From assembly GCF_000143415.4 (NCBI RefSeq), contig NW_003314264.1:811304-872599 (forward strand): a stretch of 61,296 nt of DNA, given 5' to 3'. Below the pieces are notes generated by a model. That model saw nothing but the letters and a program-made list of their open reading frames with translations, was not told the origin of the DNA and made no database searches. Position numbers and translations under genes: made by a program. Each line of letters begins with the position of its first letter. Within the stretch, counting starts at the first letter, position 1. This DNA comes from Selaginella moellendorffii (lineage: Eukaryota; Streptophyta; Lycopodiopsida; Selaginellales; Selaginellaceae). Below, piece after piece: positions 45,661-56,149 of this stretch.

Positions 45661-45782
45661 GATTACATACGAAAAGCAGACTGCAGAGAATCTAAGTAAG
45701 ATCACATACGAAAAGTAGAATGCAGAGAATCTAACATACAGAAAGTAGACTGCAGAGAATCTATGTAAAGATCACATATAAA
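45661..45782. repeat. Tandem repeat, about 36 bp x 3.4
   Basis: Three full units and a partial one share GATCACATACGAAAAG followed by AGACTGCAGAGAATCTA with small length changes (39, 35, 35 and 13 nt). It lies between Em copy 2 and the upstream region of Em copy 1. No coding content. Confidence 0.85.
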
Positions 45783-45818
45783 GAGAGAGAGTGATTAGTG
45801 TTCAGAGCTATATGATCT

Positions 45819-46199
45819 CTAACTCTTGGTTTTATACTTGGACTCGTCGATTGGAATGCCCTCTTCCTCCATACGCTCCTGGCCGGACTTGTCCATGGTG
45901 CTCAGCCCGCCCTTGCGCCCCATCTGTTGGTAGCCTTCGGTGCCCATTTGCTGCTTGCGAGACTCGCCACCCTTGTGACGTCCTATGAAAATGTAGCATT
46001 AGAGCCATGCACAAAGGAAGATGAGAAACAATGGATTCTTACCTTCGGCGAGACGGACCTGGGCATCCAAGCTCTTCCCGCCGGTCCCTCCGGCCACCAC
46101 CGTCTGGCCCTCTCGCGCGGCCTGGTCGAGCTCCTCCTTCTCCTCGCTTGGCAGCTCTTTCACTTGCTTGGTATCCTGGATTGGCGCTTCCTGGGCCAT
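45819..46199 (-). CDS. Em-type group 1 LEA protein, copy 2
   Basis: Exons 46199-46043 and 45982-45819 encode 106 aa. Compared with copy 1 it has a longer N-terminus ([20 protein letters not shown]), then the shared [20 protein letters not shown] and the Em motif [20 protein letters not shown] followed by GGL, ending DESKYKTKS. The intron position and phase equal those of copy 1. The transcript would start about 100 nt upstream of the ATG, where a TATA box and ACGTGGC element are present. The expected role is desiccation protection under ABA control. Confidence 0.95.
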
Positions 46200-46304
46200 A
46201 CTACCGTAACGAGAGATTTGCTCAAAAGCTGAGTGCTGGATGATCTATCAATCGAGCTGTGTGTCTAAAAGCGATTGTTGGACCTCCTTTCGTGCCTCGT
46301 TGGG

Positions 46305-46336
46305 TTTATATGGGGAGAGGTGGTGAGGTACGTGGC
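46305..46336 (-). promoter_or_regulatory. TATA box and ABRE of Em copy 2
   Basis: TATAAA on the minus strand is at 46310-46305. The ABRE core is read on the plus strand as ACGTGGC at 46330-46336, about 20 nt upstream of the TATA box. The same pairing occurs in copy 1, so it was probably present before the duplication. Confidence 0.6.
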
Positions 46337-46606
46337 AGTCACCGCCGCCATGCAAGCTGCCACATTTTCACTAATCGCTGGCAAGCAGGATGTTACAGTA
46401 AATGGGATTCGAACTTGGGAAGGTAAACGGTCGAATGCTTTGGTTTTGCGCAGCTCAATGCGAGCCTTGGACGCAATGATAGCGTTTGCTTGTACAAATA
46501 ATGAAAGCCAAGAAGGAAGACGAGTTGTGGTTCACGAGATCATCAAAACAGCTATAATTTGTCGGTTTTATGATTTTTAGTTGGCGCCACGAGACCTTGT
46601 AAACAA

Positions 46607-46628
46607 TTAATGAATGAATGAATGAATG
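46607..46628. repeat. AATG microsatellite
   Basis: Four to five tandem copies of AATG, followed by a short AT-rich stretch to 46740 in which no feature is visible. Confidence 0.8.
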
Positions 46629-46744
46629 ATTTTCAATTTCCTACATAAAATTTGTTATCAGATTATAATCTAAATTAAATCCTAACCATTTATTTTCAGA
46701 TATATTTAATTTAAATTATAAAGTTACTCTTTATTAAAACCATC

Positions 46745-46810
46745 TGGTGTCAGAAATGGGATTCGAACCCATGCCCATGCGGACTAGTACCTGAAACTAG
46801 CCATCCTGAC
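46745..46810 (-). tRNA. tRNA-Leu(CAG)-like relic lacking the D-arm, with encoded CCA
   Basis: On the minus strand, GTCAGGA (46810 down) and TTCTGAC form a full 7-bp acceptor stem; an anticodon arm CTAGT-TTCAGGT-ACTAG gives anticodon CAG; a variable segment and T-arm ATGGG-TTCGAAT-CCCAT follow, then A and CCA (46747-46745). Acceptor, anticodon loop and T-arm match plant cytosolic tRNA-Leu as I know it, but only TGG separates the acceptor stem from the anticodon stem, so the D-arm is missing. Nuclear tRNA genes do not encode CCA. A pseudogene, possibly from reverse-transcribed tRNA, is most likely. Confidence 0.6.
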
Positions 46811-47109
46811 TTACAGTTTTAATACACCACAAGTCGTTAATTAAACATCTTTTTTCCTGTGATTTTTCTAGAAATGGTTTTGGATATTCCTTTAACTAAG
46901 CTAATAAACCTAAGCAAAATCAAATTATCCACAAGAGCCAGGAAAATTATCAGCGCATATTATAATTGATGCGATTCGAACCGCGTGCTCTGCATGGACG
47001 CAAAAGTCCGCTAATTAGGAGAGCAGATATGCCTTCCGTAGCGTACGGCGGCCATTGCCCAGTTCTTTGGCCTCTCTCTTTTGGTGTGCCTAGCTAGGGT
47101 GGAGCTGCC

Positions 47110-49460
47110 ATGGCGCAGGCGAGGCGCTGGATCCCCACCGCGATACTGCTCGTGGCGCTGCTGCTGGAGCCGTGCGCCGGATTCTATCTTCCCGGCGTCG
47201 CTCCCCAGGATTTCAATCAGGTGAGAAAATCCGGTTCTTTTTTGCCCACATTCTGCGAATCCGCGTTGGAATGGGCAAGATCTAGCGCTGGGAGGCGCGC
47301 ATTGCGGGACTAGGTCTTAGATCTTTGGTTTCTTGTTGCAGGGGGACGAGCTCCAGGTCAAAGTGAACAAGCTCACGTCCGTGAAGACGCAACTTCCTTA
47401 TGATTACTATTCCTTGGCATTTTGCAAGCCGGGGAAGGTCCTCAACAGCGCTGAGAATCTGGGCGAGGTTCTTCGAGGAGATCGCATCGAGAATTCTCCT
47501 TATGTGGTGAGTTTCATCTCTACCTTTAGCCAAGGGAGAAAAAAAGAAAAGAAAAAGGATGCTAATGCTGTGGTGTAGTTCCGGATGCGCGAGGACTCGT
47601 ACTGCAATATCGTCTGTAAGACGGACAAGCTGTCGAAGAAAAATGCGAGGAAGTTCAAGAGGAAGATCAACGAGGAGTATCATGTCAACATGTAAGAGCA
47701 CGTTTCATGGCTCGTAAGAGATTTTTATGTTTTTCTTTTGCAGGATACTCGACAATCTTCCTTTGGCGAGACTTAAACCCACGGCTGATCCGTCTTACAA
47801 GGCATACGACCGTGGCTATCACGTCGGATTCAAAGGCAGCTATGTCAATGAAGTACGTGCATTGTTTATGGTTCTAGTTCTTTGCGGGCCAACCACAAAC
47901 AATTGTTTATTCGCAGGCCAGTGTGGAGAAGCATTTTATTTACAATCACTTGTCTTTCGTCGTACACATTCACAAAGATCCGAACTATGAGACATCGCGT
48001 ATTGTCGGGTTTGAAGTCACTCCTTTCAGGTCTGTCTGTCCCTTCACACGGACGTTTTCTTGAATGCTTTTTCTATTGTCTAGTGTAAAGCACGAGGTTG
48101 AGAAGTCCTGGAATGGTCCCGCGGACACGAAACTCTCAACTTGTTCTCGCGATGGTAAAAGGCGCGTTGGTGCCGATCAACCTTTCCAAGAGGTTGAAGC
48201 GAACGAGGAGATCATATTCACCTACGATGTTGCCTTCCAGGTGAAAGTTTTTGGAAAAATTCTGCGCCTTGTAACTTTGCGTGTTTGTTTTCTTTTATGC
48301 AGTTGAGTCCAGTGAGATGGGCTTCGAGATGGGATATGTATCTCTACATGTCCGACGACCAGATCCACTGGTTTTCGATCATCAACTCGCTGATGATCGT
48401 CCTGTTCCTCTCCGGAATGGTGGCCATGATCATGCTCCGGACTCTACACCGCGACATCTCCAAGTACAACCAGCTGGAGACGCAAGAAGAAGCACAGGAG
48501 GAGACCGGGTGGAAGCTTGTCCACGGAGATGTTTTCCGCGCCCCGGTTCACGCAGGCCAGCTCTGCGTCTACGCCGGCACCGGCGTCCAGTTCCTGGGCA
48601 TGACTCTGGTGACCATGTTCTTCGCGCTGCTCGGCTTCCTATCTCCTTCCAACCGGGGCGGCCTTATGACCGTGATGCTGCTCATCTGGGTGGGCATGGG
48701 AGCAGTAGCCGGCTACTCTTCCTCGCGGCTCTACAAGGCCTTCAAGGGAACCGAGTGGAAGTCCATCACCGTGAAGACGGCGTGCATGTTCCCGGGCATC
48801 GTCTTCTCGGCCTTCTTCGTCCTCAACACGATCATCTGGGGCGAGAAGTCGTCGGGGGCCATCCCCTTCTCGACCATGTTCGTGCTCGTCCTCCTGTGGT
48901 TCGGCATCTCGGTCCCTCTGGTTTTCCTGGGGAGCTACCTCGGTTACAAGAAGCCCGCCATCGAGGACCCGGTCAGGACCAACAAGATCCCCCGGCAGAT
49001 ACCCGAGCAGGCGTGGTACATGCGGCCGCTCTTCTCGGTTCTCATCGGCGGCATCCTGCCGTTTGGAGCAGTGTTCATCGAGCTCTTCTTCATCCTCACC
49101 TCCATCTGGCTCCACCAGTTCTACTACATCTTCGGCTTCCTCTTCATCGTCTTCTTGATACTCATGGTCACCTGCGCCGAGATCACCATCGTGCTGTGCT
49201 ACTTCCAGCTCTGCAGCGAGGACTACAACTGGTGGTGGAGGGCCTACTTCACGTCCGGCTCCTCGGCGTTCTACCTCTTCCTCTACGCCACCTTTTACTT
49301 CTTCACCAAGCTGGAGATCACCAAGGTCACGTCCGGGATCCTGTACTTCGGCTATATGGCCATCATCTCCTACTGCTTCTTCGTCTTCACGGGCACGATA
49401 GGCTTCTACGCGTGCTACTGGTTCGTACGTACCATATACGCGTCAGTGAAGATCGATTGA
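47110..49460 (+). CDS. Transmembrane nine superfamily member (nonaspanin), seven exons
   Basis: Exons 47110-47220, 47342-47506, 47579-47691, 47744-47852, 47917-48029, 48084-48240 and 48303-49460 give 641 aa, the usual length. Signal peptide [24 protein letters not shown], then the TM9SF lumenal start [17 protein letters not shown] and [17 protein letters not shown]. The first large segment is lumenal; exon 7 carries the nine membrane spans, starting after [14 protein letters not shown], with WHGDVFR-like [11 protein letters not shown] and [20 protein letters not shown]. The C-terminus VKID has the KXD/E form known to bind COPI and hold these proteins in the Golgi. TM9SFs act in endomembrane trafficking and sorting of membrane proteins. 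Sequence is complete with canonical introns. Confidence 0.95.
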
Positions 49461-49679
49461 GAGAAAAACTCTTACCCCCCCCTTTTTTTTTAATGTCTCG
49501 GAATGGTATCTTAGATTTTAATCAGGACTTCTTTTCTTAACTTTCCAGTGTTCGTTTCCACCTGCTCAAATGTGTTTAAAACCTTTTGAAAATTTCTCGC
49601 GAGGTATAAGCCAATATCACAGCTCACCCCGAATCAATCAACTCGCGTATCTACAAGTATACAACGTACCCCCGCAATT

Positions 49680-52568
49680 TTAATGTCCGTGGCCAAACAC
49701 GTCGTCCTTTTCGTCTTCTTTTGGTTGTCTCAACGCATGCAAAGCCATGATCCTCTTCCGCGCCTCAGCTCTGGCGAAAACGAAAAGAAAAGAGACATGA
49801 GCACCAACCAAGCTTTCAAGTGTTTTGAGCATACCTCACAGTGGCTGAGATCGTGTCAACGTAGAAAAGGCCAACGACCTTCCTGCCCCGTTCTTGCCAT
49901 TGCTGCCCAGCTCTGGAAACAACCGGCAGCTGATGAAATCGCTTCTGCTCCATGAGCTGCTGCGCCATCTTCAAGGTCATGTCAGGGTAGCAAATCAGTA
50001 ACTCGTTATCGTCTCCAAGTGTCCGGCCTTGGCCCGTGCAGATTGCCGCAACTAGCATGCTATCCACCTGTGGAGAAAGCAAGCATGTCAGCTCTGGAAA
50101 AAAATAAGAGGACACAAGTATACCTCTAGGACGGTCACGTCTCCCCGGGATGTGGCCATAGCCGCTCTTATCACTTCCTTGTGTAAGTCAGCTAGAGTCA
50201 TGATCCCTTCGAGGAGCTCATTGTCATCCACGACGATGACACAGCGTTGTTGTACACTGAGCATAGCAGCCACGGCTTCTTTCACCGTTGCCGTTGCTTG
50301 GACTTTGACGTAAGTTTTCGTCATTGCCTGCGCAACCTGAGGGATCCAAAAGGTTCATCAACGGGGAGCCACAAAAAAGCAAGTTACTTTTACCTTAATT
50401 TCGTCCAAAAGCTCATCCTCTGGGATCTCATCTTCTGCAATGTAGCCCTCCACAGTGCAAAGCTCTACTTCGTCTGTCTCGCCTTTCCTCCGCCAGACTT
50501 TCCGGCGTATGCTAGGCTGCATTTCGAGATCTTCTGCTATTCCAATAATTTGCTTTTGCTTCGCAACAGAAGCAACCCAAAATGCCAGGCCTACTGCTCC
50601 CTATCCACCGGATTCATGCCTTAGACTAACATTGTCATGTCACCAGAAAACTGAACGTACCAGAAGAGGAAGTAGAATATGGTAGTCCTTGGTAAGCTCG
50701 AAAAGCAAAAGAACCGACGTCAAAGGAACGGAGCAAACAGCTGCTAGCATTGCTGCCATTCCTACCTGCACAGAAATAAAAGGACAGAGGTAAGTTTCTC
50801 TTTTCCTCGGACTGATACACAGATTACTTACCAAAGCATAAGCTTGCGGATGAGCTACAGCATTAGGTATTGCCGCGTTTATAATAGTACCCATGATAGA
50901 TCCGTAAACCGAGCCAAGCGCAGAACCGATAAATAGGCTTGGAGCATACACACCTCCCACCAGAGCAGAGCCTTTTGAAAACGCTGTTGAGACGACCTTA
51001 GCAATGACTAGCTGTGTCAAAAGTGAAGTTCCTGGAGCTGATGCGTCTTTACCGGAGTGCATGATCTCGTTCACGTTTGTGAATCCCCAATACAGCACTC
51101 CCGGATAAGCCAACGCAAGCAGGCCGATGCCAAGACCCCCCATGGCCGGAGTAACAGAAAGTGGAATACCAACGCGCTCTTTTACGAATTCAAACATGCC
51201 TGTAAAAAATGCAACCAGCCTGGTGAAGATGACGCTAACAACGCCGCAGAGCATTCCAAGCATTAGATAGAGTGGAAGCTCTGCAACACAAGAGAAAACG
51301 TGAGTTCAAAGTAGGAAAAGTCAAGTTTTGGGCACCTACCAGCCGCTGATCGCAATTCGTAAGTCGGCACTGTAAATGCACTCTTCTCTCCATTTAAAAC
51401 TTGTGATACTGTAGAAGAGATGACCGAAGCCAGGATGATCATTGCGGTTGTAAGGGGTGGAGAATTCTCGGCATGCAAGGGTCTCAAGACCGTTTCAATC
51501 GCAAAAAAACACCCAGAAACGGGAGCATTAAAACCTATTAAACGAGGATTTAGTTACCACAATCAAGAAGGAGAAAAACACGAACCTGCAGCTATACCCG
51601 CCGCAGCACCGGCTGCTACGAGTGCTATACGTCTTTCCCTGTTGTTTTTCATCAGCTCCGAGCACCCGTGCGCACAAGCCTTGCCGATATCCACACTCGG
51701 TCCTTCGGGTCCGAGAGAGTTTCCTGTTCCCAGCGTCACAGCCGCTTGCATGGCTTTGATCGCTGGCACCGAGGCCGCCAAGTAGTCTACCTTCCCTCGT
51801 CTCTCCTGTGTCCTGGATGCCTTAACTTGGTCAAGTATACTTAACAACGTGTGCATGACGCCGACAACGATCCCCCCAGACACAGGAACCAGCATCAGTC
51901 GATGCCAAGTGTCTGCAAGCTTTTGCTCTCGAAGCCATGCGGCACCTTCTTCTGGCGTGCCGGCCCAAGCAAAATCGTGTATCAAATGCTCCTGTTAAAG
52001 GTCCAACACAAGAAAGAAATGAGTTGCGAAGAAGGTTAGAAAAGAGAAAAAAGAAAGAACACGAAGAACTCACCGTCCTAACGAATAGTACTACTGCCAG
52101 ACCAGTCGAAAACCCGAGAAAGCATCCCATGAGAAGCAACGCCCATTCCGGAGGAACTTCTCTCACTCTCTCGCGGACGTGAGCCATGGAGCTGCGCCGC
52201 AACAAAACAGGCCCGCTACTCAGTCTGGCCTGAAAGCTGCGAGCTCTTTCCAGCGCCACCGATCGCCTAGCTTCGATGTCCTTGTCTTTGATACTGATCC
52301 TCTCCTTTGTAACAACCGGTTGCTGAGCCTCCACGTCAAACTGGGCCGCTGGATCCGACGAGCTTGATGCCGGCTGAAGCAATGCCTCGGCATCACTCTC
52401 GCTGGAAACGATCTCGTCCTGCCCGAAATGGACGAGAGACGTCCTCTCCACGTCCTGATCTTTGAAGCTGACCCTCTTGCGCGGAAGATCGCCGGGGGCG
52501 CCCTCCCCGACATCTGGAGTAAATGGCTGAAGGAGAGATTGCCGATCGCTGCGATCCTCCTCCGCCAT
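49680..52568 (-). CDS. CLC-f-like chloride channel/antiporter, nine exons
   Basis: Exons 52568-52074, 51991-51586, 51534-51340, 51280-50832, 50765-50661, 50600-50394, 50336-50124, 50067-49835 and 49770-49680 join in frame to 797 aa. The cytosolic N-terminus (1-~145) contains a repeated motif RVSFKDQDVE (32-41) and RISIKDKDIE (90-99). Membrane helices start at PPEWALLLMGCFLGFSTGLAVVLF. The CLC filter region is GTGNSLGPEGPS, with the gating Glu near residue 261, and further helices include GVYAPSLFIGSALGS. Two CBS domains follow (about 620-690 and 690-780). GPEGP and GTGNSL are typical of the CLC-e/f branch, found in plastid or Golgi-type membranes. Transport of chloride or nitrate is inferred from the family. 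It shares a ~420-bp head-to-head upstream region with the PPR gene. Confidence 0.93.
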
Positions 52569-52984
52569 GGCCCCCTTCCTAAGACCAGCGCCAACCAATG
52601 CGCGTAGAAGCTGCCAATTCTCGAGATTCCCGCATCGCAGGAGCGATCTAGCTAGAATCCGGCCGCTGTTATCTGACGATCATCCTGCTCGATCCAGAGC
52701 CACGGCAAACATTTCCAGATTGCGCCAATACGCGCCTCGAAACCCTACCAATCCGTGCTCACCTAGGAATGCTTGCCACGATCTGGCGATTGCGCCCGTG
52801 GTATCGACAATCCGCCGCGATCGCCAGCGCGCGAGGATCTGACACAGAGCCTCTGCTCGTGAAAATCAGGGTTTCAATACGGCACCTCGAAGGGCCTGAC
52901 GGGCAGCCGGCCCGTCACCGAGACGGGCTGATACGTGAGGCGTACGTGGCAGACACGTAGAGCCTGCGTGGCTGACACATCATC
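52569..52984. promoter_or_regulatory. Shared head-to-head promoter region (CLC and PPR)
   Basis: The CLC and PPR start codons are 417 nt apart (489 nt if PPR starts at 53057). The region is GC-richer than the genes' flanks and no TATA box is evident for either gene, so a bidirectional TATA-less promoter is plausible. Around 52890-52975 there are repeated ACGTGG/ACACGT blocks (tacgtggcag, gacacgt, tacgtggcgg). Confidence 0.5.
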
Positions 52985-55369
52985 TTGATGATTACGTGGC
53001 GGCCAAATGGTAAAAACGCAATTAGTAAAAGGTCAAAATTTGAAGATTTAGGGCTTATGGAATGGTCTGTGGCGAGGGCCGCGGTGATCCTGGATTGCGA
53101 GCGATGCGGTGGCCGACCAATTGTATCGCGCAGAGCGACGACGGCCGCGGTGAGCATCGGCAATGCCGGCGATCACGACAGGGTAAGCTCGTTAATTCGA
53201 GCTCACAGGATCAAAGAGGCTTGCTCTCTCCTCCTCGATTCTTCCTCGGGTGGGAGCTCCGCCTCTACTGTCGCGATTCTCGTCCAGAAGCTCTGCCGGA
53301 ACGGGGATTTGCACGCCGCGTCCCAGCTCCTGGAGGAGATGAAGAGCGCCGGGGTTTCTTCCAGTGCCTCGGCTTACAATGCGGTCATTCACGGGTATTG
53401 CAAGGCCAGAAACATGGTAAAGGCGATGGAGATCGTCAAGGGGATGGAGTGCCAGCCGACGGTGGTGACTTGGACGATCATCATCGACGGGTTTTGCAAG
53501 GCGAATCAGCTCAAGCAGGCGCTGGCGTGCTTCGAGAAGATGAGAGAATTCGTGGCGCCCAACGAGAGGACTTACAACGTCGTGGTGAATGGTCTGTGCA
53601 AGGCAAGGCTGACGAGCAAAGCATACGAGGTGCTCAAAGAGATGAGAGATGGAAAGTCTGTAGCTCCGGATCTGGTGACTTACAGCACTGTGATCAACGG
53701 GTTTTGCAAGCAAGGAGAGATGGACAGGGCCTGCGAGATCTTGCGAGAGATGGTGACCAGGGATGGAATAGCTCCGGACGTTGTGACTTACACCAGCGTG
53801 GTCGACGGCTTGTGTAGAGACGGCAAAATGGATCGCGCTTGCGAGATGGTGAGAGAGATGAAACTTAAAGGCGTAGAGCCTGACAAGTTTACATTCTCGG
53901 CTCTCATCACAGGGTGGTGCAACGCGAGAAAGGTGGACGAGGCTCTCAAGCTCTACAAAGAGATTCTCACAAGCTCTTGTCGCCTGGATGCCGTGAGTAG
54001 CAGCGCTCTCATTACCGGTCTCTGCCGAGAGCGAAGGATTGGCGAGGCGTACGAGCTCTTCCAGGAGATGGAAATGCGAGAGGATGGAGCTTGGAAGCCC
54101 GACGTCGTGACTTACACCGCTCTCATCGACGGCTTTTGCAAGAGTGGCAACTTGGAGAAGGCAATGAAGATGTTGGGGGTCATGGAGGGCCGGAAGTGCG
54201 TTCCAAACGTGGTGACTTACAGCAGCCTGCTTCACGGTCTCTGCAAGGCAGGAGATTTGGATCAAGCTCTCGACTTGTTCCGGAGGATGACGAGCAAAGG
54301 TTGCGTCCCAAACGTCGTCACTTACACAACACTCATCCACGGCCTTTGCGCTGCGCACAAAGTTGACGCTGCCCGGCTCCTCATGGATGAGATGACTGCT
54401 ACGTGCTGCCCTCCCGACACGGTCTCGTACAACGCGCTGCTCGACGGATATTGCCGGCTGGGAAGGATCGAAGAGGCCAAGCAGCTCTTCAAAGAGATGG
54501 CTACAAAGTCATGCCTTCCGGACCGGATAACTTATACGTGCCTGGTGCGAGGATTTTGCAACGCGAGCCGGCTGGAAGAGGCTCGCTTCCTGCTCGAGAA
54601 CATGAAGACCGCGGCGGGCATTGATCCGGACGTGGTGACTTACAGCATCGTTGTCGCCGGTTACTCGAGAGCCAAGAGATTCGTCGAGGCTGCCGAGTTT
54701 ATCCAGGAGATGATCGCCAGGAACGTCGCTCCAAACGCTGTGACTTACAGCAGCCTGATCGACGGGCTGTGCAAGGCCGGGAGAGTGGACCACGCCATGG
54801 AGGTGCTCAAGAACGTAAACAAGCCGGACGTGGTGACTTACACCATCGTGATCGAGGGGCTTTGCAGCGCCGATAGGACGGAGGAGGCTCTTACGCTTTT
54901 GCAGGAGATGGTGAACAAGAGAGTGGAGCCGAGCGTGGGTACTTTCAATAGCGTCATTGGAGCGCTGTGTCGGCTGGGAGACATGGACGAGGCCTGGAAG
55001 CTCTTGGTGGCTATGGCGGCTCACGGTTTGGAGCCGGGAATGGTGACTTACACGACGCTCTTGGAAGGATTCTCCAGGACGGGCAGGATGGAGATCGCTT
55101 ACGAGCTGTTCGAGGTGATGAGGAAGAAAGCAAAGAAGAGCTCCTCGGCCGCCAACTTAGTTCCCGAGCAAGCTTTCTCGGCGCTTATACGTGGACTGTG
55201 TAAGGCTCGCGAGATTGACAAAGCGATGGCGGTGGTGGAGGAGCTCAGGAGCAGGGAATGCGAGCCGGCGGAGGAGGATTGTCTTGCGATCGTAGATGGA
55301 TTGCTGCGAGCTGGGAGAACGGAGGAGGCAGGGAAATTGATAAATAGTATTTCCAAAGTAGGCCTTTAA
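52985..55369 (+). CDS. P-class pentatricopeptide repeat protein
   Basis: One uninterrupted frame of 794 codons; Met25 (53057, MEWSVARAAV) may be the real start and would leave a short basic presequence for an organelle. From about residue 90 to the end there are roughly 20 tandem 35-residue PPR motifs of the form VVTYTxxIDGFCKxGxxxxAxxLxxEM, with no L/S motifs and no E, DYW or SMR extension, so P class. Such proteins bind one RNA base per repeat in mitochondria or plastids and stabilise, cleave or activate organelle transcripts; the code residues would have to be extracted to predict a target. The nucleotide phrase GTGACTTACA recurs at the same place in most repeats. The stop codon overlaps that of the convergent gene at 55366-55725. 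Confidence 0.95.
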   Translation: MMITWRPNGKNAISKRSKFEDLGLMEWSVARAAVILDCERCGGRPIVSRRATTAAVSIGNAGDHDRVSSLIRAHRIKEACSLLLDSSSGGSSASTVAILVQKLCRNGDLHAASQLLEEMKSAGVSSSASAYNAVIHGYCKARNMVKAMEIVKGMECQPTVVTWTIIIDGFCKANQLKQALACFEKMREFVAPNERTYNVVVNGLCKARLTSKAYEVLKEMRDGKSVAPDLVTYSTVINGFCKQGEMDRACEILREMVTRDGIAPDVVTYTSVVDGLCRDGKMDRACEMVREMKLKGVEPDKFTFSALITGWCNARKVDEALKLYKEILTSSCRLDAVSSSALITGLCRERRIGEAYELFQEMEMREDGAWKPDVVTYTALIDGFCKSGNLEKAMKMLGVMEGRKCVPNVVTYSSLLHGLCKAGDLDQALDLFRRMTSKGCVPNVVTYTTLIHGLCAAHKVDAARLLMDEMTATCCPPDTVSYNALLDGYCRLGRIEEAKQLFKEMATKSCLPDRITYTCLVRGFCNASRLEEARFLLENMKTAAGIDPDVVTYSIVVAGYSRAKRFVEAAEFIQEMIARNVAPNAVTYSSLIDGLCKAGRVDHAMEVLKNVNKPDVVTYTIVIEGLCSADRTEEALTLLQEMVNKRVEPSVGTFNSVIGALCRLGDMDEAWKLLVAMAAHGLEPGMVTYTTLLEGFSRTGRMEIAYELFEVMRKKAKKSSSAANLVPEQAFSALIRGLCKAREIDKAMAVVEELRSRECEPAEEDCLAIVDGLLRAGRTEEAGKLINSISKVGL

Positions 55370-55725
55370 TTTGCGATTGTGGTTTTATTGATCACCCTAT
55401 GGTTAGTTCTCCTTTCTTTCTCCTTCTGCTTTGAATCTTCATCGTCCATAGACTTCCTCTTGCAAATGTTGATATTGACGATGATGTTGTTATTGTTATT
55501 GTTGTTGCTCCTCCTGTACTTGTTAGAGCCACTTCCATCTTCATGATCATGATCATCCATCTCAGGATGGATTAGAGAACTGGACGCTAGCGCTGGTTCT
55601 ACCACTGATGAATCCTGATCAGCAACACCATCATCCAAAGACAAAAGGCCCAAAGAAGAAGAAGACAGTGCTATTTGGAGAGTGGCAAAGGCAAACACCA
55701 GAAACAACAGCAAAGCAGCCTTCAT
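55366..55725 (-). CDS. Small putative secreted protein
   Basis: The 119-aa frame begins with a strong signal peptide (MKAALLLFLVFAFATLQIALS). The rest is acidic then basic: SLIHPEMDDHDHEDGSGSNKY, an Asn run (RRSNNNNNNN), and a Lys/Arg/Glu-rich tail KRKSMDDEDSKQKEKERR. It has one Cys after the signal peptide, so it is not a cysteine-rich peptide. The layout (signal, variable acidic linker, basic short C-terminal part) resembles precursors of plant peptide hormones, but I match no known family. A decayed relative lies at 56150-56390, which supports it being a real gene. Its stop codon shares bases with the PPR stop codon. Confidence 0.55.
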   Translation of the reverse strand: MKAALLLFLVFAFATLQIALSSSSLGLLSLDDGVADQDSSVVEPALASSSLIHPEMDDHDHEDGSGSNKYRRSNNNNNNNIIVNINICKRKSMDDEDSKQKEKERRTNHRVINKTTIAN

Positions 55726-56149
55726 TGATGTAGTGGTGCTTGATAGAGTTTAATCAATGGTTGCTGACTGTCAATAGTTGGGCCTTACATACTACGATGT
55801 AAGCTCCAGCATGCACTGCCAAGTGGTTGATACCTATGTTTTCAACGTAAAGTATGAAATGTATGAGAGGGCATCTCTTTTCTAATATTATTGAATAAGG
55901 GTCGGGTTGGCCTATGATTTCTTTCCGGAACTTCACTCCTACACACCACCAAATTCCATGATTTCAATTACCTTCCCACATGTTGAGGTTTCCATCCATA
56001 GCCACAGGTATGGCGATTGAGGTGGCTCACATCGCCCCACGTTTAGCTCCACAGTCAACCCAACAGTATATTTAAGATGGTTTTATCACAATTGCTTTGG
56101 GCATTCTTTGTTTTATTAATTAGAAATAGTTGAGAGGACCTATTCTATT

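Noticed and set aside
46275-46580. 101-aa plus ORF upstream of the Em genes
   Set aside because: It lies over the Em copy 2 promoter, has no homology that I recognise and no supporting signals.
46970-47040. Second tRNA-like sequence with GCGGTTCGAATCGC on the minus strand
   Set aside because: The T-stem does not pair properly, the anticodon loop has the wrong size and no acceptor stem is found, so the B-box match alone is insufficient.
48281-49540. 419-aa plus-strand ORF overlapping the TM9SF gene
   Set aside because: It is an out-of-frame shadow of TM9SF exon 7: composition is His/Arg/Leu-rich and no domain is present, while the +1 frame gives a full nonaspanin.
53192-54358. 388-aa minus-strand ORF within the PPR gene
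   Set aside because: Antisense shadow created by the repeated PPR codons; it shows the same 35-residue periodicity without any recognisable domain.
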